Source: Dryocola sp032051265 (GTDB taxonomy: Bacteria; Pseudomonadota; Gammaproteobacteria; Enterobacterales; Enterobacteriaceae). From it: a stretch of 64,000 nt of DNA. Position numbers and translations under genes: made by a program. The notes under the pieces are model-generated. The model did no database searches, was not told the DNA's origin, and saw only the letters and a list, made by a program, of their open reading frames with translations. Below, piece after piece: positions 1 to 9,124 of this stretch; positions within the stretch are counted from its first letter, which is position 1; each line of letters begins with the position of its first letter. The DNA lies in NCBI GenBank assembly GCA_032051265.1, contig DAMBYU010000006.1, positions 124,001-188,000 on the forward strand, given 5' to 3'.

Positions 1-244
1 CCTGAAACTTACACAAAACTGCGCTATCGGAAACTCAGGAAAAGGTGAAGAGGGTAACATTATAATTGGTGATAACTTCTACCTCGGATCCAACAGTTGT
101 GTGATAGGAGACAACATTACAATTGGTAGTAATGTTACTGTTGGTGCAATGTCATTTGTTAATAAAAACATCCCTGATAACTGTACCGTCTATACAAAAA
201 AGACGAGTGAAATAGTGGTAAAGGGTAACGATAACCTTAATTAG
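1..244 (+). CDS. Hexapeptide-repeat acetyltransferase, 3' end only
   Basis: The reading frame is open from the window edge to a TAG at 242-244, so only the C-terminal 80 or so residues are present. It shows left-handed beta-helix hexapeptides (repeats such as IIIGDN, CVIGDN, ITIGSN, VTVGAM) and the ending NKNIPDN. This matches the serine O-acetyltransferase-like branch of the LbH acyltransferases. The next gene downstream has an almost parallel C-terminus, so the two are tandem paralogues. The DNA is AT-rich compared with the core genes to the right. The acceptor cannot be told; sugar or serine O-acetylation are both possible. Confidence 0.75.
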   Translation, partial: LKLTQNCAIGNSGKGEEGNIIIGDNFYLGSNSCVIGDNITIGSNVTVGAMSFVNKNIPDNCTVYTKKTSEIVVKGNDNLN

Positions 245-309
245 CTCCCTATATTAATAAGGGTAACAATGAAAAATAAAACTTATATAAATAGGTTTAA
301 GGAGACAGA

Positions 310-873
310 ATGACGAATAAAAGTGCTTTAAAGGAGCATTTACATGAATGCCTCCGCATTGAGGTTATGATGAACAACAAAAAATTCTCATGGGGGAGAA
401 CTCTGCATAAAGCCTTTAAGTGTCCAGAAAGGCGATTTAATTTCTGGTGGCGAATTGCTTCCTACCTTTATAATTCAGAAGGGAGTTTTAAGAAACAGAT
501 TGCGCGCAGAATAAACAGAAAGTTGATTCAAAAATACAATACTGAAATTCAGCTTCCTGCCATTATCGGGCCGGGGTTGATGGTGACTCATTATTTATCG
601 GTTGTGATTAATGGATGTGCCGTCATCGGCAGTAACTTCAGAATCCGCCACAACTCAACTATAGGGCTAGGTGGTAGCATAAATGAAAAAAGTTTGCATC
701 CCAAAATAGTTATCGGTGATAACGTCGAGGTTGGTGCTGGAAGCTGTATCTTAGGAAATGATCTTTTCATCGGGAATAATGTCTCTATCGGTGCAATGTC
801 ATTTATCAATAAAAATATTCCTGATAACACCGTAGCTTATACAGAGAAATCACTTAAGTTGAGAAAAAAGTGA
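310..873 (+). CDS. Serine acetyltransferase-like LbH O-acetyltransferase (187 aa)
   Basis: An AAGGAGA ribosome-binding site lies just before the ATG. Residues 1-90 form a basic, helix-rich N-terminal part. Residues about 90-175 form the beta-helix: HYLSVVIN, then IRHNSTIG with its catalytic-type His, then VIGDN, FIGNN and VSIGAM repeats. The family transfers acetyl from acetyl-CoA to a hydroxyl group on serine or on a sugar. The protein is shorter than CysE (about 270 aa) and lacks its full N-terminal helical domain, so a surface-polysaccharide acetyltransferase is as likely as a cysteine-pathway enzyme. It is a tandem paralogue of the partial gene upstream, in the same AT-rich block, which suggests horizontal acquisition. 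Confidence 0.75.
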   Translation: MTNKSALKEHLHECLRIEVMMNNKKFSWGRTLHKAFKCPERRFNFWWRIASYLYNSEGSFKKQIARRINRKLIQKYNTEIQLPAIIGPGLMVTHYLSVVINGCAVIGSNFRIRHNSTIGLGGSINEKSLHPKIVIGDNVEVGAGSCILGNDLFIGNNVSIGAMSFINKNIPDNTVAYTEKSLKLRKK

Positions 874-1263
874 GGAGTTTCCTTTACTCCATCAAGTTAT
901 TTAAAGCCAATCAATTTCGAGCGCCAGAGTAATATTCGCTGCAAACCTTACAAATGGTGATGCTTGTTGAATCTTTACGCGGACTCTGTGCGCTTCGGTT
1001 TGAATTCGAGCATTAGAGTAGCAATCGTTCACATTTATATAAACAGACTTACGCTAAAATCGCGTATTTTGAATTTTATCGCATAGTAAACACAATTTAA
1101 ATGGATAGCTATAATCTCTGCTTACTGAAATGTTTATTTTTTATTCACCTTACCATGCAATAGAAATTACTGAGGCAAAACCCTGACCGGTTTGCACCTC
1201 ACGACCATTTCACGGACAATGCCCGTCTTTAACGCTGGCTTAATAACACCGGGTTACCACGAC
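874..1263. other. AT-rich gene-free stretch between the acetyltransferase block and ybdJ
   Basis: No convincing reading frame, RNA gene or strong terminator is visible in these 390 bases. The first 300 are AT-rich like the preceding genes, and composition becomes core-like near 1190. The ybdJ promoter presumably lies in its right half. An in-frame upstream start for ybdJ at 1192 exists but has no family support. Confidence 0.5.
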
Positions 1264-1515
1264 ATGAAACATCCCCTCGAATCCCTGATGAGCGCGGGCG
1301 GCATTCTGCTGCTGGCCTTTTTATCCTGCCTGCTTCTCCCCGCCCCCCTGCTCCCTCCGACGCTTGCGCAAAAGCTGTTGGATACTTTTCATCTGCTCGA
1401 CCTTAATCAGCTTTATACGATTATCTTCTGCGTCTGGTTCCTGCTGTTAGGCGTGATTGAGTATTTTGTGATCCGCTTTGTCTGGCGCAGGTGGTTTTCG
1501 CTTGAGCGAGAGTAA
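1264..1515 (+). CDS. ybdJ: YbdJ, small inner-membrane protein (DUF1158)
   Basis: The 83-residue product starts MKHPLES and has two hydrophobic segments, at about residues 13-31 and 46-66, with a basic stretch (RFVWRRW) after the second. It matches E. coli YbdJ along its length. The start at 1264 was chosen because E. coli YbdJ begins at the same MKHPLE; the longer frame from 1192 adds 24 unconserved residues. Function is unknown. As in E. coli it lies directly upstream of ybdK. Confidence 0.85.
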   Translation: MKHPLESLMSAGGILLLAFLSCLLLPAPLLPPTLAQKLLDTFHLLDLNQLYTIIFCVWFLLLGVIEYFVIRFVWRRWFSLERE

Positions 1516-1618
1516 GCGTTGTTTTTCAGGTGAGCAATGACGGGCAGGGCTGCACTGAAATTTTCCGTCGCTGTCTATACTTATGTCAGGAAATCAACTG
1601 ACACAATGGGATAGCACT

Positions 1619-2737
1619 ATGCCACTGACCGATTTTGAGCACTCTGACCCTTACACGCTCGGCATTGAACTGGAAATGCAGATTGTTAATCCGCCTACCT
1701 ATGATTTAAGCCAGGATTCCTCGCTGCTGATTAAGGATCTCAAAGGCCGTATTAGCGCAGGCGCCGTAAAACACGACATCACCGAAAGCATGCTGGAGAT
1801 TGCCACTGACGTGTGCAAAGACGTGGAAGAAGCAAGCACGCAGCTTACGGATTTGCGCCATCGGGTTTTGCAGACCGCTAACAACCATCATCGGGCGATT
1901 TGCGGCGGCGGTACGCATCCCTGGCAAAAATGGCAGCGCCAGGAAGTGTGCCAGAACGAGCGTTATAACCGTACCCTTGAGCAGTTTGGCTATCTGATGA
2001 AGCAGGCTACGGTATTTGGACAACATGTTCATGTAGGCTGTAAAAACGAAGAGGATGCCATTTATTTGCTGCACGGCCTGTCGCGCTTTGTGCCGCATTT
2101 CATTGCCCTTGCCGCCTCTTCACCCTATATCCAGGGCTCCGATACCGCCTACGCCTCTTCGCGACTGAATATTTTTTCCGCTTTTCCGGATAACGGGCAT
2201 GCGCCTTTTGTCAGCAACTGGCAGGAATTTACCTGGATGTATCAACGTCTCGAAACCAGCGGCATTATCCAGTCGGTAAAAGATCTGCACTGGGATATTC
2301 GGCCCAGCCCAAAATTTGGCACCGTTGAAGTGCGGGTCATGGATACCCCGCTGACTATCACCCGGGCAGTCAATATTGCCGGATTTATTCAGGCCCTTTC
2401 GCACTGGCTGCTGAGCGAACGCCCTTTCGTTCCGCGTTCCGAAGATTATCTGCTCTACCGTTTCAACCGTTTTCAGGCTTGCCGATATGGGCTTGAAGGC
2501 ACGCTGACAGATGTACGAAACGGTGAACAACGTACTATTGCCGAGGATCTGTTGCCCCTGCTCGACACGCTCGCTCCTTACGCAGCGGAGCTTCGCGGAG
2601 AAAGCGCGCTGGAGGCGATTCACGACTCTGTTCGCAACAACATCAGCGATACCGCACAAATCCGTGACTTCATCGCCGGGGGAGGTTTGCTGACGGAACT
2701 GGTGCGGGAACACTGTACGCTCTGGGCTGAGAAGTAA
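1619..2737 (+). CDS. ybdK: YbdK, carboxylate-amine ligase of the glutamate-cysteine ligase 2 family
   Basis: The 372-residue product has the same length as E. coli YbdK and the family motifs: LGIELEMQ near the N-terminus, HDITESMLE, GGGTHP, FGQHVHVG and PKFGTVEVRVMDTP. E. coli YbdK has weak ATP-dependent gamma-glutamyl-cysteine ligase activity in vitro; its physiological substrate is not known. The start at 1619 (MPLTDFE) aligns with the E. coli start; an in-frame ATG at 1583 would add 12 residues. No strong Shine-Dalgarno sequence precedes either. The gene lies 103 bp after ybdJ. Confidence 0.9.
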   Translation: MPLTDFEHSDPYTLGIELEMQIVNPPTYDLSQDSSLLIKDLKGRISAGAVKHDITESMLEIATDVCKDVEEASTQLTDLRHRVLQTANNHHRAICGGGTHPWQKWQRQEVCQNERYNRTLEQFGYLMKQATVFGQHVHVGCKNEEDAIYLLHGLSRFVPHFIALAASSPYIQGSDTAYASSRLNIFSAFPDNGHAPFVSNWQEFTWMYQRLETSGIIQSVKDLHWDIRPSPKFGTVEVRVMDTPLTITRAVNIAGFIQALSHWLLSERPFVPRSEDYLLYRFNRFQACRYGLEGTLTDVRNGEQRTIAEDLLPLLDTLAPYAAELRGESALEAIHDSVRNNISDTAQIRDFIAGGGLLTELVREHCTLWAEK

Positions 2738-2746
2738 AACCAGAGA

Positions 2747-3616
2747 TTATTCACCAAAGGACCAGAGCGCCGCCTCTTTATGTGCCGGATCGAGCTTGTA
2801 GGCGGCATTCAGCTTCGGATGATCGGCAATCAGTTCGACAAGATCTGTTGCCGAGCCTATCGGTGTAAGCTGATAGGCTTCATCAATTTTACGCACCGCC
2901 TCAATAAATTGCGGCTTAGTCGCATACTTCCGCACCAGGCTGTTTTCCGCGTAACGTTTTTGCTGGGCGACAGCGATCATCCAGAACATCGGTCGCCACC
3001 AGGCCCAGGAAAAATCACAGCGGCCGATGACGTCCGTAGCATTATTCTGATGAGCCAGAATAGAGAAAAAATTGATTAGCTCATCGAGCTTATAGCGATC
3101 GTTTTGTTCACCCAGCCTGAATTCATCAAGATTTTTATACCGGGTCACCAGAGAAATACGTTGCCAGGCGCCGTCGTGCAGATCTTTTTGCTCCGCGACA
3201 TAAAAACGTGAAACGATAAATTCAAAGTATTCACGGCTCGCCATCGCCGGAATCAATACATTCATCGAGGCATTCTTCACGCCCTGAAAATATTCGCTGC
3301 AATAAGTCTGGAATAAACTTACCACGGCGCTCTCTTTTGCATGCTCCGCCGAGGCCCGGTTTGCCTCCGCCGTTTTGGCCAGCTCGCTTTTGGTCTCCTG
3401 TAACTCATGGATTTGCAGGAAAACCGTCAGGATCACCCCGCACAGCGCCAGGCCTGCAAAAAGCGCGTTCACGCTGCTGAACATATCGGCCAGCGGCTGG
3501 TTGGTTATCGCTTTTATTTTTACCGGCTCTGCGCCCACATACCAGGCCCAGGCCCAGAGGCCAAAAATCATCACCGTGGAAAAGATCACTAAACAAAGAA
3601 ACGTTCTGCTTTTCAT
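2747..3616 (-). CDS. Unassigned inner-membrane protein with coiled coil (289 aa)
   Basis: The start at 3616 follows a strong AAGGAAG site; longer in-frame starts up to 3733 lack one. Two hydrophobic helices (residues about 4-26 and 46-68) are followed by a predicted coiled coil rich in Glu, Ala and Lys (about 70-100), then a soluble domain of about 190 residues with LDELINFFSILA and WAWWRPMFWMI. The layout resembles proteins annotated as DUF4760 or putative phage abortive infection (PutAbi) membrane proteins, but I see no diagnostic motif and do not assign one. It converges with ybdK, with only 9 bp between the stop codons, and lies divergently from fdnG. Confidence 0.7.
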   Translation of the reverse strand: MKSRTFLCLVIFSTVMIFGLWAWAWYVGAEPVKIKAITNQPLADMFSSVNALFAGLALCGVILTVFLQIHELQETKSELAKTAEANRASAEHAKESAVVSLFQTYCSEYFQGVKNASMNVLIPAMASREYFEFIVSRFYVAEQKDLHDGAWQRISLVTRYKNLDEFRLGEQNDRYKLDELINFFSILAHQNNATDVIGRCDFSWAWWRPMFWMIAVAQQKRYAENSLVRKYATKPQFIEAVRKIDEAYQLTPIGSATDLVELIADHPKLNAAYKLDPAHKEAALWSFGE

Positions 3617-3760
3617 CCCTTCTTCCTTTTTATGGTTTTGCGCCACTAGCGTAGCGATAGCATTTTTTTGTGCAGCATAAATCTTTTCTGGAAAAAATGG
3701 ACGGTAACTCGCGCCAGCAAACCCACACATCAAAAGTGGTTATTAAACACCCACCTCATC

Positions 3761-3776
3761 TACCTATTAAGAGGTG
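3761..3776 (+). promoter_or_regulatory. Candidate NarL 7-2-7 binding site of the fdn promoter
   Basis: TACCTAT-TA-AGAGGTG is an inverted pair of heptamers matching the NarL consensus TACYYMT in the left arm, with CACCTCT as the complement of the right arm. Its centre is about 80 bp upstream of the predicted start site. NarL activation of fdnG by nitrate from upstream 7-2-7 sites is established in E. coli; its use here is inferred. Confidence 0.7.
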
Positions 3777-3800
3777 TTTATCTACCCAATCAATAGCGAA

Positions 3801-3841
3801 TTGATTTCACTCAATATACCTCGTAACCCAGTTGCTATTTT
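3801..3841 (+). promoter_or_regulatory. Candidate FNR site and -10 element of the fdnGHI promoter
   Basis: TTGATTTCACTCAA at 3801-3814 matches the FNR consensus TTGAT-N4-ATCAA at nine of ten defined bases. A -10-like TATTTT lies at 3836-3841, placing transcription start near 3848-3849 and the FNR site centre at about -41.5, the usual class II position. This predicts anaerobic induction. Confidence 0.7.
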
Positions 3842-3874
3842 CGCCGTCATTAATTGTCATGACATGAGGTTACG

Positions 3875-6800
3875 ATGAACGTCAGCCGCAGAAAATTTTT
3901 TAAAATCTGTGCCGGCGGAATGGCAGGTACCACTGCGGCGATGCTGGGTTTTACCCCCACCGCCGCGCTTGCGGAGGCGCGCAACTATAAGCTGCTGCGC
4001 GCGAAAGAAACCCGCAATACCTGTACTTACTGTTCCGTAGGATGTGGATTACTGATGTACAGCCTGGGCGACGGCGCGAAAAACGCCAAAGCCAGCATTT
4101 TCCATATTGAAGGCGACCCGGATCATCCGGTCAGCCGTGGTGCGCTCTGCCCAAAAGGCGCAGGTCTGCTGGATTACATCCATAGCGATAACCGCCTGCG
4201 CTACCCGGAATACCGCGCCCCGGGTTCAGATAAGTGGCAGCGTATCAGCTGGCAGGACGCCTTTGAGCGCATTGCCCGCCTGATGAAAAATGACCGCGAT
4301 GCGAACTTCGTTGAGAAAAACGAGCAAAACGTTACGGTTAACCGTTGGCTTTCCACCGGCATGCTGTGCGCTTCGGCAGCCAGCAACGAAACCGGGATGC
4401 TGACCCAAAAATTTGCCCGCTCGCTGGGTATGCTGGCAGTTGATAACCAGGCGCGCGTCTGACACGGACCAACGGTAGCAAGTCTTGCTCCAACATTTGG
4501 TCGCGGTGCGATGACCAACCACTGGGTTGATATCAAAAACGCCAACGTTGTGATGGTGATGGGCGGCAACGCCGCAGAAGCGCATCCGGTGGGTTTCCGC
4601 TGGGCGATGGAAGCCAAAAACAACAACGATGCCACGCTGATTGTGGTCGATCCGCGCTTTACCCGCACCGCTTCGGTGGCGGATATGTACGCGCCGATTC
4701 GCTCCGGCACCGACATTACCTTCCTGTCGGGCGTGATCCTCTACCTGCTTTCCAACAACAAAATTAACGCCGAATACGTCAGGAGCTATACCAACGCGGC
4801 CCTGCTGGTGCGCGATGACTTTAGCTTTGATGACGGCCTGTTCAGCGGCTACGACGAAGAAAAACGTCAGTACGACAAAACGAGCTGGAACTATCAGTTC
4901 GATGAAAATGGCTACGCAAAGCGCGACGACACGCTGACCCATCCACGCTGCGTATGGAACCTGCTTAAAGAGCACGTTTCACGCTATACGCCGGAGGTGG
5001 TCGAGCATATCTGCGGCACCCCGCAGGCGGATTTCCTGAAGGTGTGCGAAGTGCTGGCTTCCACAAGCGCTGCCGACAGAACAACAACCTTCCTGTACGC
5101 GCTGGGCTGGACGCAACACACCGTGGGCGCACAGAACATCCGTACGATGGCGATGATCCAGCTGCTGCTCGGTAATATGGGCATGGCAGGCGGCGGCGTG
5201 AACGCCCTGCGTGGACACTCCAATATCCAGGGGCTGACCGATCTGGGCCTGCTGTCCACCAGCCTGCCGGGGTATCTGACCCTGCCGTCTGAGAAGCACA
5301 CCAGTCTTGAAACCTATCTGGCGGCCAACACGCCGAAGGCCACGCTGCCAAATCAGGTGAACTACTGGGGCAACTATCCAAAGTTCTTCGTCAGCCTGAT
5401 GAAAGCGTTCTACGGCGATGCCGCTACGCGGGAGAATAACTGGGGCTTTGACTGGCTGCCGAAGTGGGACCAGACGTACGACGTGCTGAAGTACTTCGAT
5501 ATGATGGACCGCAACAAAGTCACCGGCTATATCTGCCAGGGCTTTAACCCGGTCGCCTCTTTCCCGGATAAAAACAAGGTCGTCGCAAGCCTGAGCAAGC
5601 TGAAGTATCTGGTGATTATCGATCCACTGGTGACCGAAACCTCCAACTTCTGGCAGAACCATGGCGAGATGAATGACGTCGAGCCGGCCAACATCCAGAC
5701 GGAAGTCTTCCGCCTGCCATCCACCTGCTTTGCTGAAGAAGACGGCTCGATTGCCAACTCCGGACGCTGGCTGCAGTGGCACTGGAAAGGCGCGGATGCC
5801 CCGGGCGAGGCGCGTAACGACGGTGAAATTCTGGCCGGGCTTTACCACCGCATGCGTGAGATGTACCGCACGGAAGGCGGAAAAGGCGTCGAGCCGCTGC
5901 TGAATATGGGCTGGCATTACGCTATGCCGGATCATCCGGAATCCGAAGAGGTTGCCAAAGAGAACAACGGCTACGCGCTGGAAGATCTCTACGATCCGGC
6001 CGGTAACCTGCTGGCGAAAAAAGGCCAATTGCTGGACTCCTTCGCGCTGCTGCGTGACGACGGTTCAACCGCTTCGGCCTGCTGGATTTATACCGGTAGC
6101 TGGACGGCGAAAGGCAACCAGATGGCGAACCGCGATAACAGCGATCCGTCAGGTCTTGGCAACACTCTGGGCTGGGCCTGGGCATGGCCGCTGAACCGCC
6201 GCATCATTTACAACCGCGCTTCCGCGGACCCGCAGGGGAAACCGTGGGATGCGAAACGTATGTTGATCAAGTGGAACGGCGCGAAATGGGTCGGCAACGA
6301 TATCCCGGACTACAACACCGCGCCTCCGGGCAGCGGCGTCGGGCCGTTTATCATGCAGCCGGAAGGTCTTGGACGTCTGTTCGCCATCGACAAAATGGCC
6401 GAAGGGCCGTTCCCGGAACACTACGAGCCGTTTGAAACGCCGCTGGGCACCAACCCGCTGCACCCGAACGTGGTCTCTAACCCGGCGGCACGCCTGTATG
6501 AAGCCGACGCCAGACGCATCGGCAAGCGTGAACAGTTCCCGTATGTGGGCACGACGTATCGCCTGACCGAGCACTTCCATACCTGGACCAAGCACTCGCG
6601 GCTTAACGCCATTGTGCAGCCGGAGCAGTTTGTGGAGATCAGCGAAAAGCTGGCGAAAACGAAAGGGATCGCCAACGGCGACCACGTAAAAGTCAGCAGC
6701 AAACGCGGCTTTATCCGCGCCGTCGCGGTGGTAACGCCACGTCTGCGCACGCTGAATGCGGGCGGACAGGAAGTGGAAACCATCGGCATACCGCTGCACT

Positions 6801-6922
6801 GGGGCTTTGAAGGCACGGCGCGTAAGGGTTATCTCGCCAATACCCTCACCCCGTCCGTCGGCGACGCCAACTCGCAAACGCCGGAGTACAAGGCGTTTCT
6901 GGTCAACATTGAGAAGGCGTAA
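3875..6922 (+). CDS. fdnG: Formate dehydrogenase-N alpha subunit, selenoprotein
   Basis: Catalytic molybdenum subunit of the periplasmic-facing, nitrate-inducible formate dehydrogenase. It oxidises formate to CO2 and passes electrons to FdnH. The gene reads through an in-frame TGA at 4460-4462, codon 196, in the context QARV-U-HGPT, where selenocysteine coordinates Mo. The full product is 1015 residues, as in E. coli. The N-terminus has a twin-arginine signal (SRRKFFKICAGG) and an AxA cleavage site. CTYCSVGCG and a later Cys at CPKGAG bind a [4Fe-4S] cluster. Sequence details (ASNETGMLTQKFARSLGM) are nearer FdnG than FdoG. A reader that stops at TGA would split it into two frames (3875-4462 and 4511-6922). 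RBS GAGGT precedes the ATG. Confidence 0.95.
4460..4503 (+). promoter_or_regulatory. Bacterial SECIS element of fdnG
   Basis: Immediately 3' of the TGA, the RNA can fold with an apical stem from GCAAG and CUUGC and a lower helix pairing CCAA (about 4469) with UUGG (about 4497). Bacterial SECIS hairpins lie directly after the UGA, and SelB binds the apical loop. The position fits; the exact pairing is my hand fold. Confidence 0.7.
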
Positions 6923-6933
6923 GGAGCGAACTC

Positions 6934-7818
6934 ATGTCCATGCAATCTCAGGATATTATCAAGCGTTCGGCCACTAACAGCTTTACGCCTCCGCCGCAGG
7001 CCCGCGACTACAAAGAAGAGGTCGCGAAGCTGATTGACGTTTCTAGCTGTATCGGCTGTAAAGCCTGTCAGGTCGCCTGCTCCGAATGGAACGACATCCG
7101 CGATGAGGTGGGCCACTGCGTCGGGGTTTACGATAATCCCGCCGATCTGAGCGCCAAATCCTGGACGCTGATGCGTTTTTCGGAAACGCAGCAGAACGGC
7201 AAGCTGGAGTGGCTTATTCGCAAAGATGGCTGTATGCACTGTGCGGATCCGGGCTGCCTGAAGGCCTGTCCCTCCGCCGGAGCCATCATTCAATACGCTA
7301 ACGGCATCGTTGATTTTCAGTCGGAACACTGTATTGGCTGCGGGTACTGTATCGCCGGATGCCCGTTCAATATTCCGCGCCTGAATAAAGACGACAACCG
7401 CGTCTACAAATGTACGCTGTGTGTGGATCGCGTAAGCGTCGGCCAGGAGCCAGCCTGCGTGAAAACCTGCCCAACTGGCGCCATCCATTTTGGCACCAAA
7501 AAGGAGATGCTGGAGGTAGCCGATGAACGCGTCGGCAAGCTAAAAAAGCGTGGTTATGAACACGCCGGCGTCTATAACCCGCAGGGCGTTGGCGGCACGC
7601 ATGTGATGTACGTTCTGCACCATGCCGACCAGCCGGAGCTTTACCACAATCTGCCAAAAGATCCGCAAATCGATACGCCAATCAGCTTGTGGAAAGGCTT
7701 GCTCAAACCGCTGTCGGCGGCAGGCTTTATCGCCACCTTTGCCGGACTGATCTTCCACTATGTGGGCGTTGGGCCAAACGAAGAAGCGGATGAAGACGAG
7801 GAGGAACATCATGACTAA
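6934..7818 (+). CDS. fdnH: Formate dehydrogenase-N beta subunit, four-cluster ferredoxin-like
   Basis: The 294-residue product carries electrons from FdnG to the membrane cytochrome FdnI. Four Cys clusters typical of [4Fe-4S] binding are visible: CIGCKACQVAC, CMHCADPGCLKAC, CIGCGYCIAGC and CTLCVD with later CVKTC. A single C-terminal membrane helix (about residues 255-278) anchors it, followed by an acidic tail (EEADEDEEE). It is the same length as E. coli FdnH. It lies 11 bp after fdnG and overlaps fdnI by 8 bp, consistent with one operon. Confidence 0.95.
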   Translation: MSMQSQDIIKRSATNSFTPPPQARDYKEEVAKLIDVSSCIGCKACQVACSEWNDIRDEVGHCVGVYDNPADLSAKSWTLMRFSETQQNGKLEWLIRKDGCMHCADPGCLKACPSAGAIIQYANGIVDFQSEHCIGCGYCIAGCPFNIPRLNKDDNRVYKCTLCVDRVSVGQEPACVKTCPTGAIHFGTKKEMLEVADERVGKLKKRGYEHAGVYNPQGVGGTHVMYVLHHADQPELYHNLPKDPQIDTPISLWKGLLKPLSAAGFIATFAGLIFHYVGVGPNEEADEDEEEHHD

Positions 7819-8467
7819 GAAGAGCAGGATGATTGTCAGGACGAAATTTATCGACCGCGCCTGCCACTGGACGGTGGTTATCTGTTTCTTCCTCGTGTCG
7901 CTCTCCGGCATTGCGCTGTTCTTTCCGACGCTGCAATGGCTGACGGAAACCTTCGGTACGCCGCAGATGGGCCGTATTCTGCACCCGTTCTTCGGCGTGC
8001 TGATTTTCGTGGCGCTGATGTTTATGTTCATACGCTTTGTACATCACAACATCCCTGATAAGCACGACATTCCGTGGGTAAAAGGCATCGTTGAGGTGCT
8101 CAAAGGCAACGAGCATAAAGTGGCGAAGGTCGGCAAATACAACGCCGGGCAAAAGATGATGTTCTGGACCATTATGAGCATGATTTTTGTGCTGCTGGTA
8201 ACCGGCGTTATCATCTGGCGGCCTTATTTTGCCGATTTCTTCCCCATCAAAGTCATACGCTACAGCCTGCTGATTCACGCCACGACGGCGATTATTTTAA
8301 TCCACGCCATCCTGATCCATATGTATATGGCGTTCTGGGTGAAAGGGTCGATTAAAGGCATGATCGTCGGCAAAGTCAGCCGCCGCTGGGCGCAGAAACA
8401 CCATCCGCGCTGGTATCGTGAAGTTGAAACGTTAGAGGCGAAGAAAGAGAGCAGCGAGGGGCTATAG
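7811..8467 (+). CDS. fdnI: Formate dehydrogenase-N gamma subunit, cytochrome b556
   Basis: Four-helix membrane cytochrome that takes electrons from FdnH and reduces menaquinone. The 218-residue product has hydrophobic segments and histidines in the positions expected for the two b hemes: RACHW in helix 1, HPFFG and FVHH, and LLIHA with HAILIHMYM near the end. The start at 7811 overlaps the last 8 bp of fdnH and matches the start of E. coli FdnI; a longer frame from 7760 lies inside fdnH. Last gene of the fdn operon. Confidence 0.95.
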   Translation: MTKKSRMIVRTKFIDRACHWTVVICFFLVSLSGIALFFPTLQWLTETFGTPQMGRILHPFFGVLIFVALMFMFIRFVHHNIPDKHDIPWVKGIVEVLKGNEHKVAKVGKYNAGQKMMFWTIMSMIFVLLVTGVIIWRPYFADFFPIKVIRYSLLIHATTAIILIHAILIHMYMAFWVKGSIKGMIVGKVSRRWAQKHHPRWYREVETLEAKKESSEGL

Positions 8468-8486
8468 TTCTTCAGAAGCTAAAAGA

Positions 8487-8563
8487 AGATGGCGCGACAT
8501 GATGCCCGATAAAGCAATGAACAATGCTGCTTTCAGGGTTGAAATGGCGCGTCATCTGTTTTT
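8487..8563 (+). terminator. Possible fdn operon terminator with long loop
   Basis: AGATGGCGCG (8487-8496) can pair with CGCGTCATCT (8548-8557), ten pairs with one G-U, and GTTTTT follows. The loop of about 50 nt is unusually long for an intrinsic terminator, so this is tentative. Confidence 0.4.
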
Positions 8564-8616
8564 CTGCCTTACGACCGAGTCAATCAGTCTGATTGCTTCA
8601 AGAACGTTGTAACTAT

Positions 8617-9124
8617 TTCTTGGACTGCCTGTGCGGCAGTGAAGGGTTAATCCATCTCCCTAGTGAGTTCTTTCGCTTTCTAAGCTGCCTGTACGGCAGT
8701 GAAGGCGATGGATGCAGTTTTTGACAGTTCAGCTATTTTCTAAGCTGCCTGTGCGGCAGTGAACTTGCCCGATGATGCAGCGGGATTTACCCTGCATTTC
8801 TAAGCTGCCTGTACGGCAGTGAACGCTATTGCCGGTCGAGGCGCATTCCACGGGAATTTCTAAGATGCCTGTACGGCAGTGAACACATGAAGCACCCCAT
8901 CGCGATAGAGGTTAACTTTCTAAGCTGCCTGTACGGCAGTGAACATTTGTTTAAAGAAGGCCTGGTGTCACGAAGCTTTCTAAGCTGCCTGTACGGCAGT
9001 GAACTTCGTAAACGGACACTTTCATGAGTGCGACCATTTCTAAGCTGCCTGTACGGCAGTGAACGCTCCATCGCCAGTACCGCGGATACCGATAACTTTC
9101 TAAGCTGCCTGTACGGCAGTGAAC
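8617..9124 (-). CRISPR. CRISPR array, type I-F-like, 9 repeats and 8 spacers
   Basis: Repeats of 28 bp recur every 60 bp, leaving eight spacers of exactly 32 bp. On the minus strand the repeat begins GTTCACTGCCGTACAGGC and ends AGCTTAGAAA, the type I-F consensus with its internal hairpin. Repeats start at 8617, 8677, 8737, 8797, 8857, 8917, 8977, 9037 and 9097 on the plus strand. The repeat at 8617 is degenerate (TTCTTGGA in place of TTTCTAAG, last base G). The one at 8677 also ends in G, 8737 has a GTGCGG variant, and 8857 has TAAGATG. Degeneracy at the left end puts the leader on the right, so transcription should run on the minus strand. No cas gene lies in the window. Confidence 0.95.

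Noticed and set aside
4979..6028. 349-codon frame antisense to fdnG
   Set aside because: Antisense shadow in a GC-rich conserved gene; no start signal or recognisable motif.
1264..8916. Spacer at 8885-8916 resembles the start of ybdJ (15 of 18 bases)
   Set aside because: Three mismatches in 18 bases with no extension over the other 14 bases of the spacer; consistent with chance.
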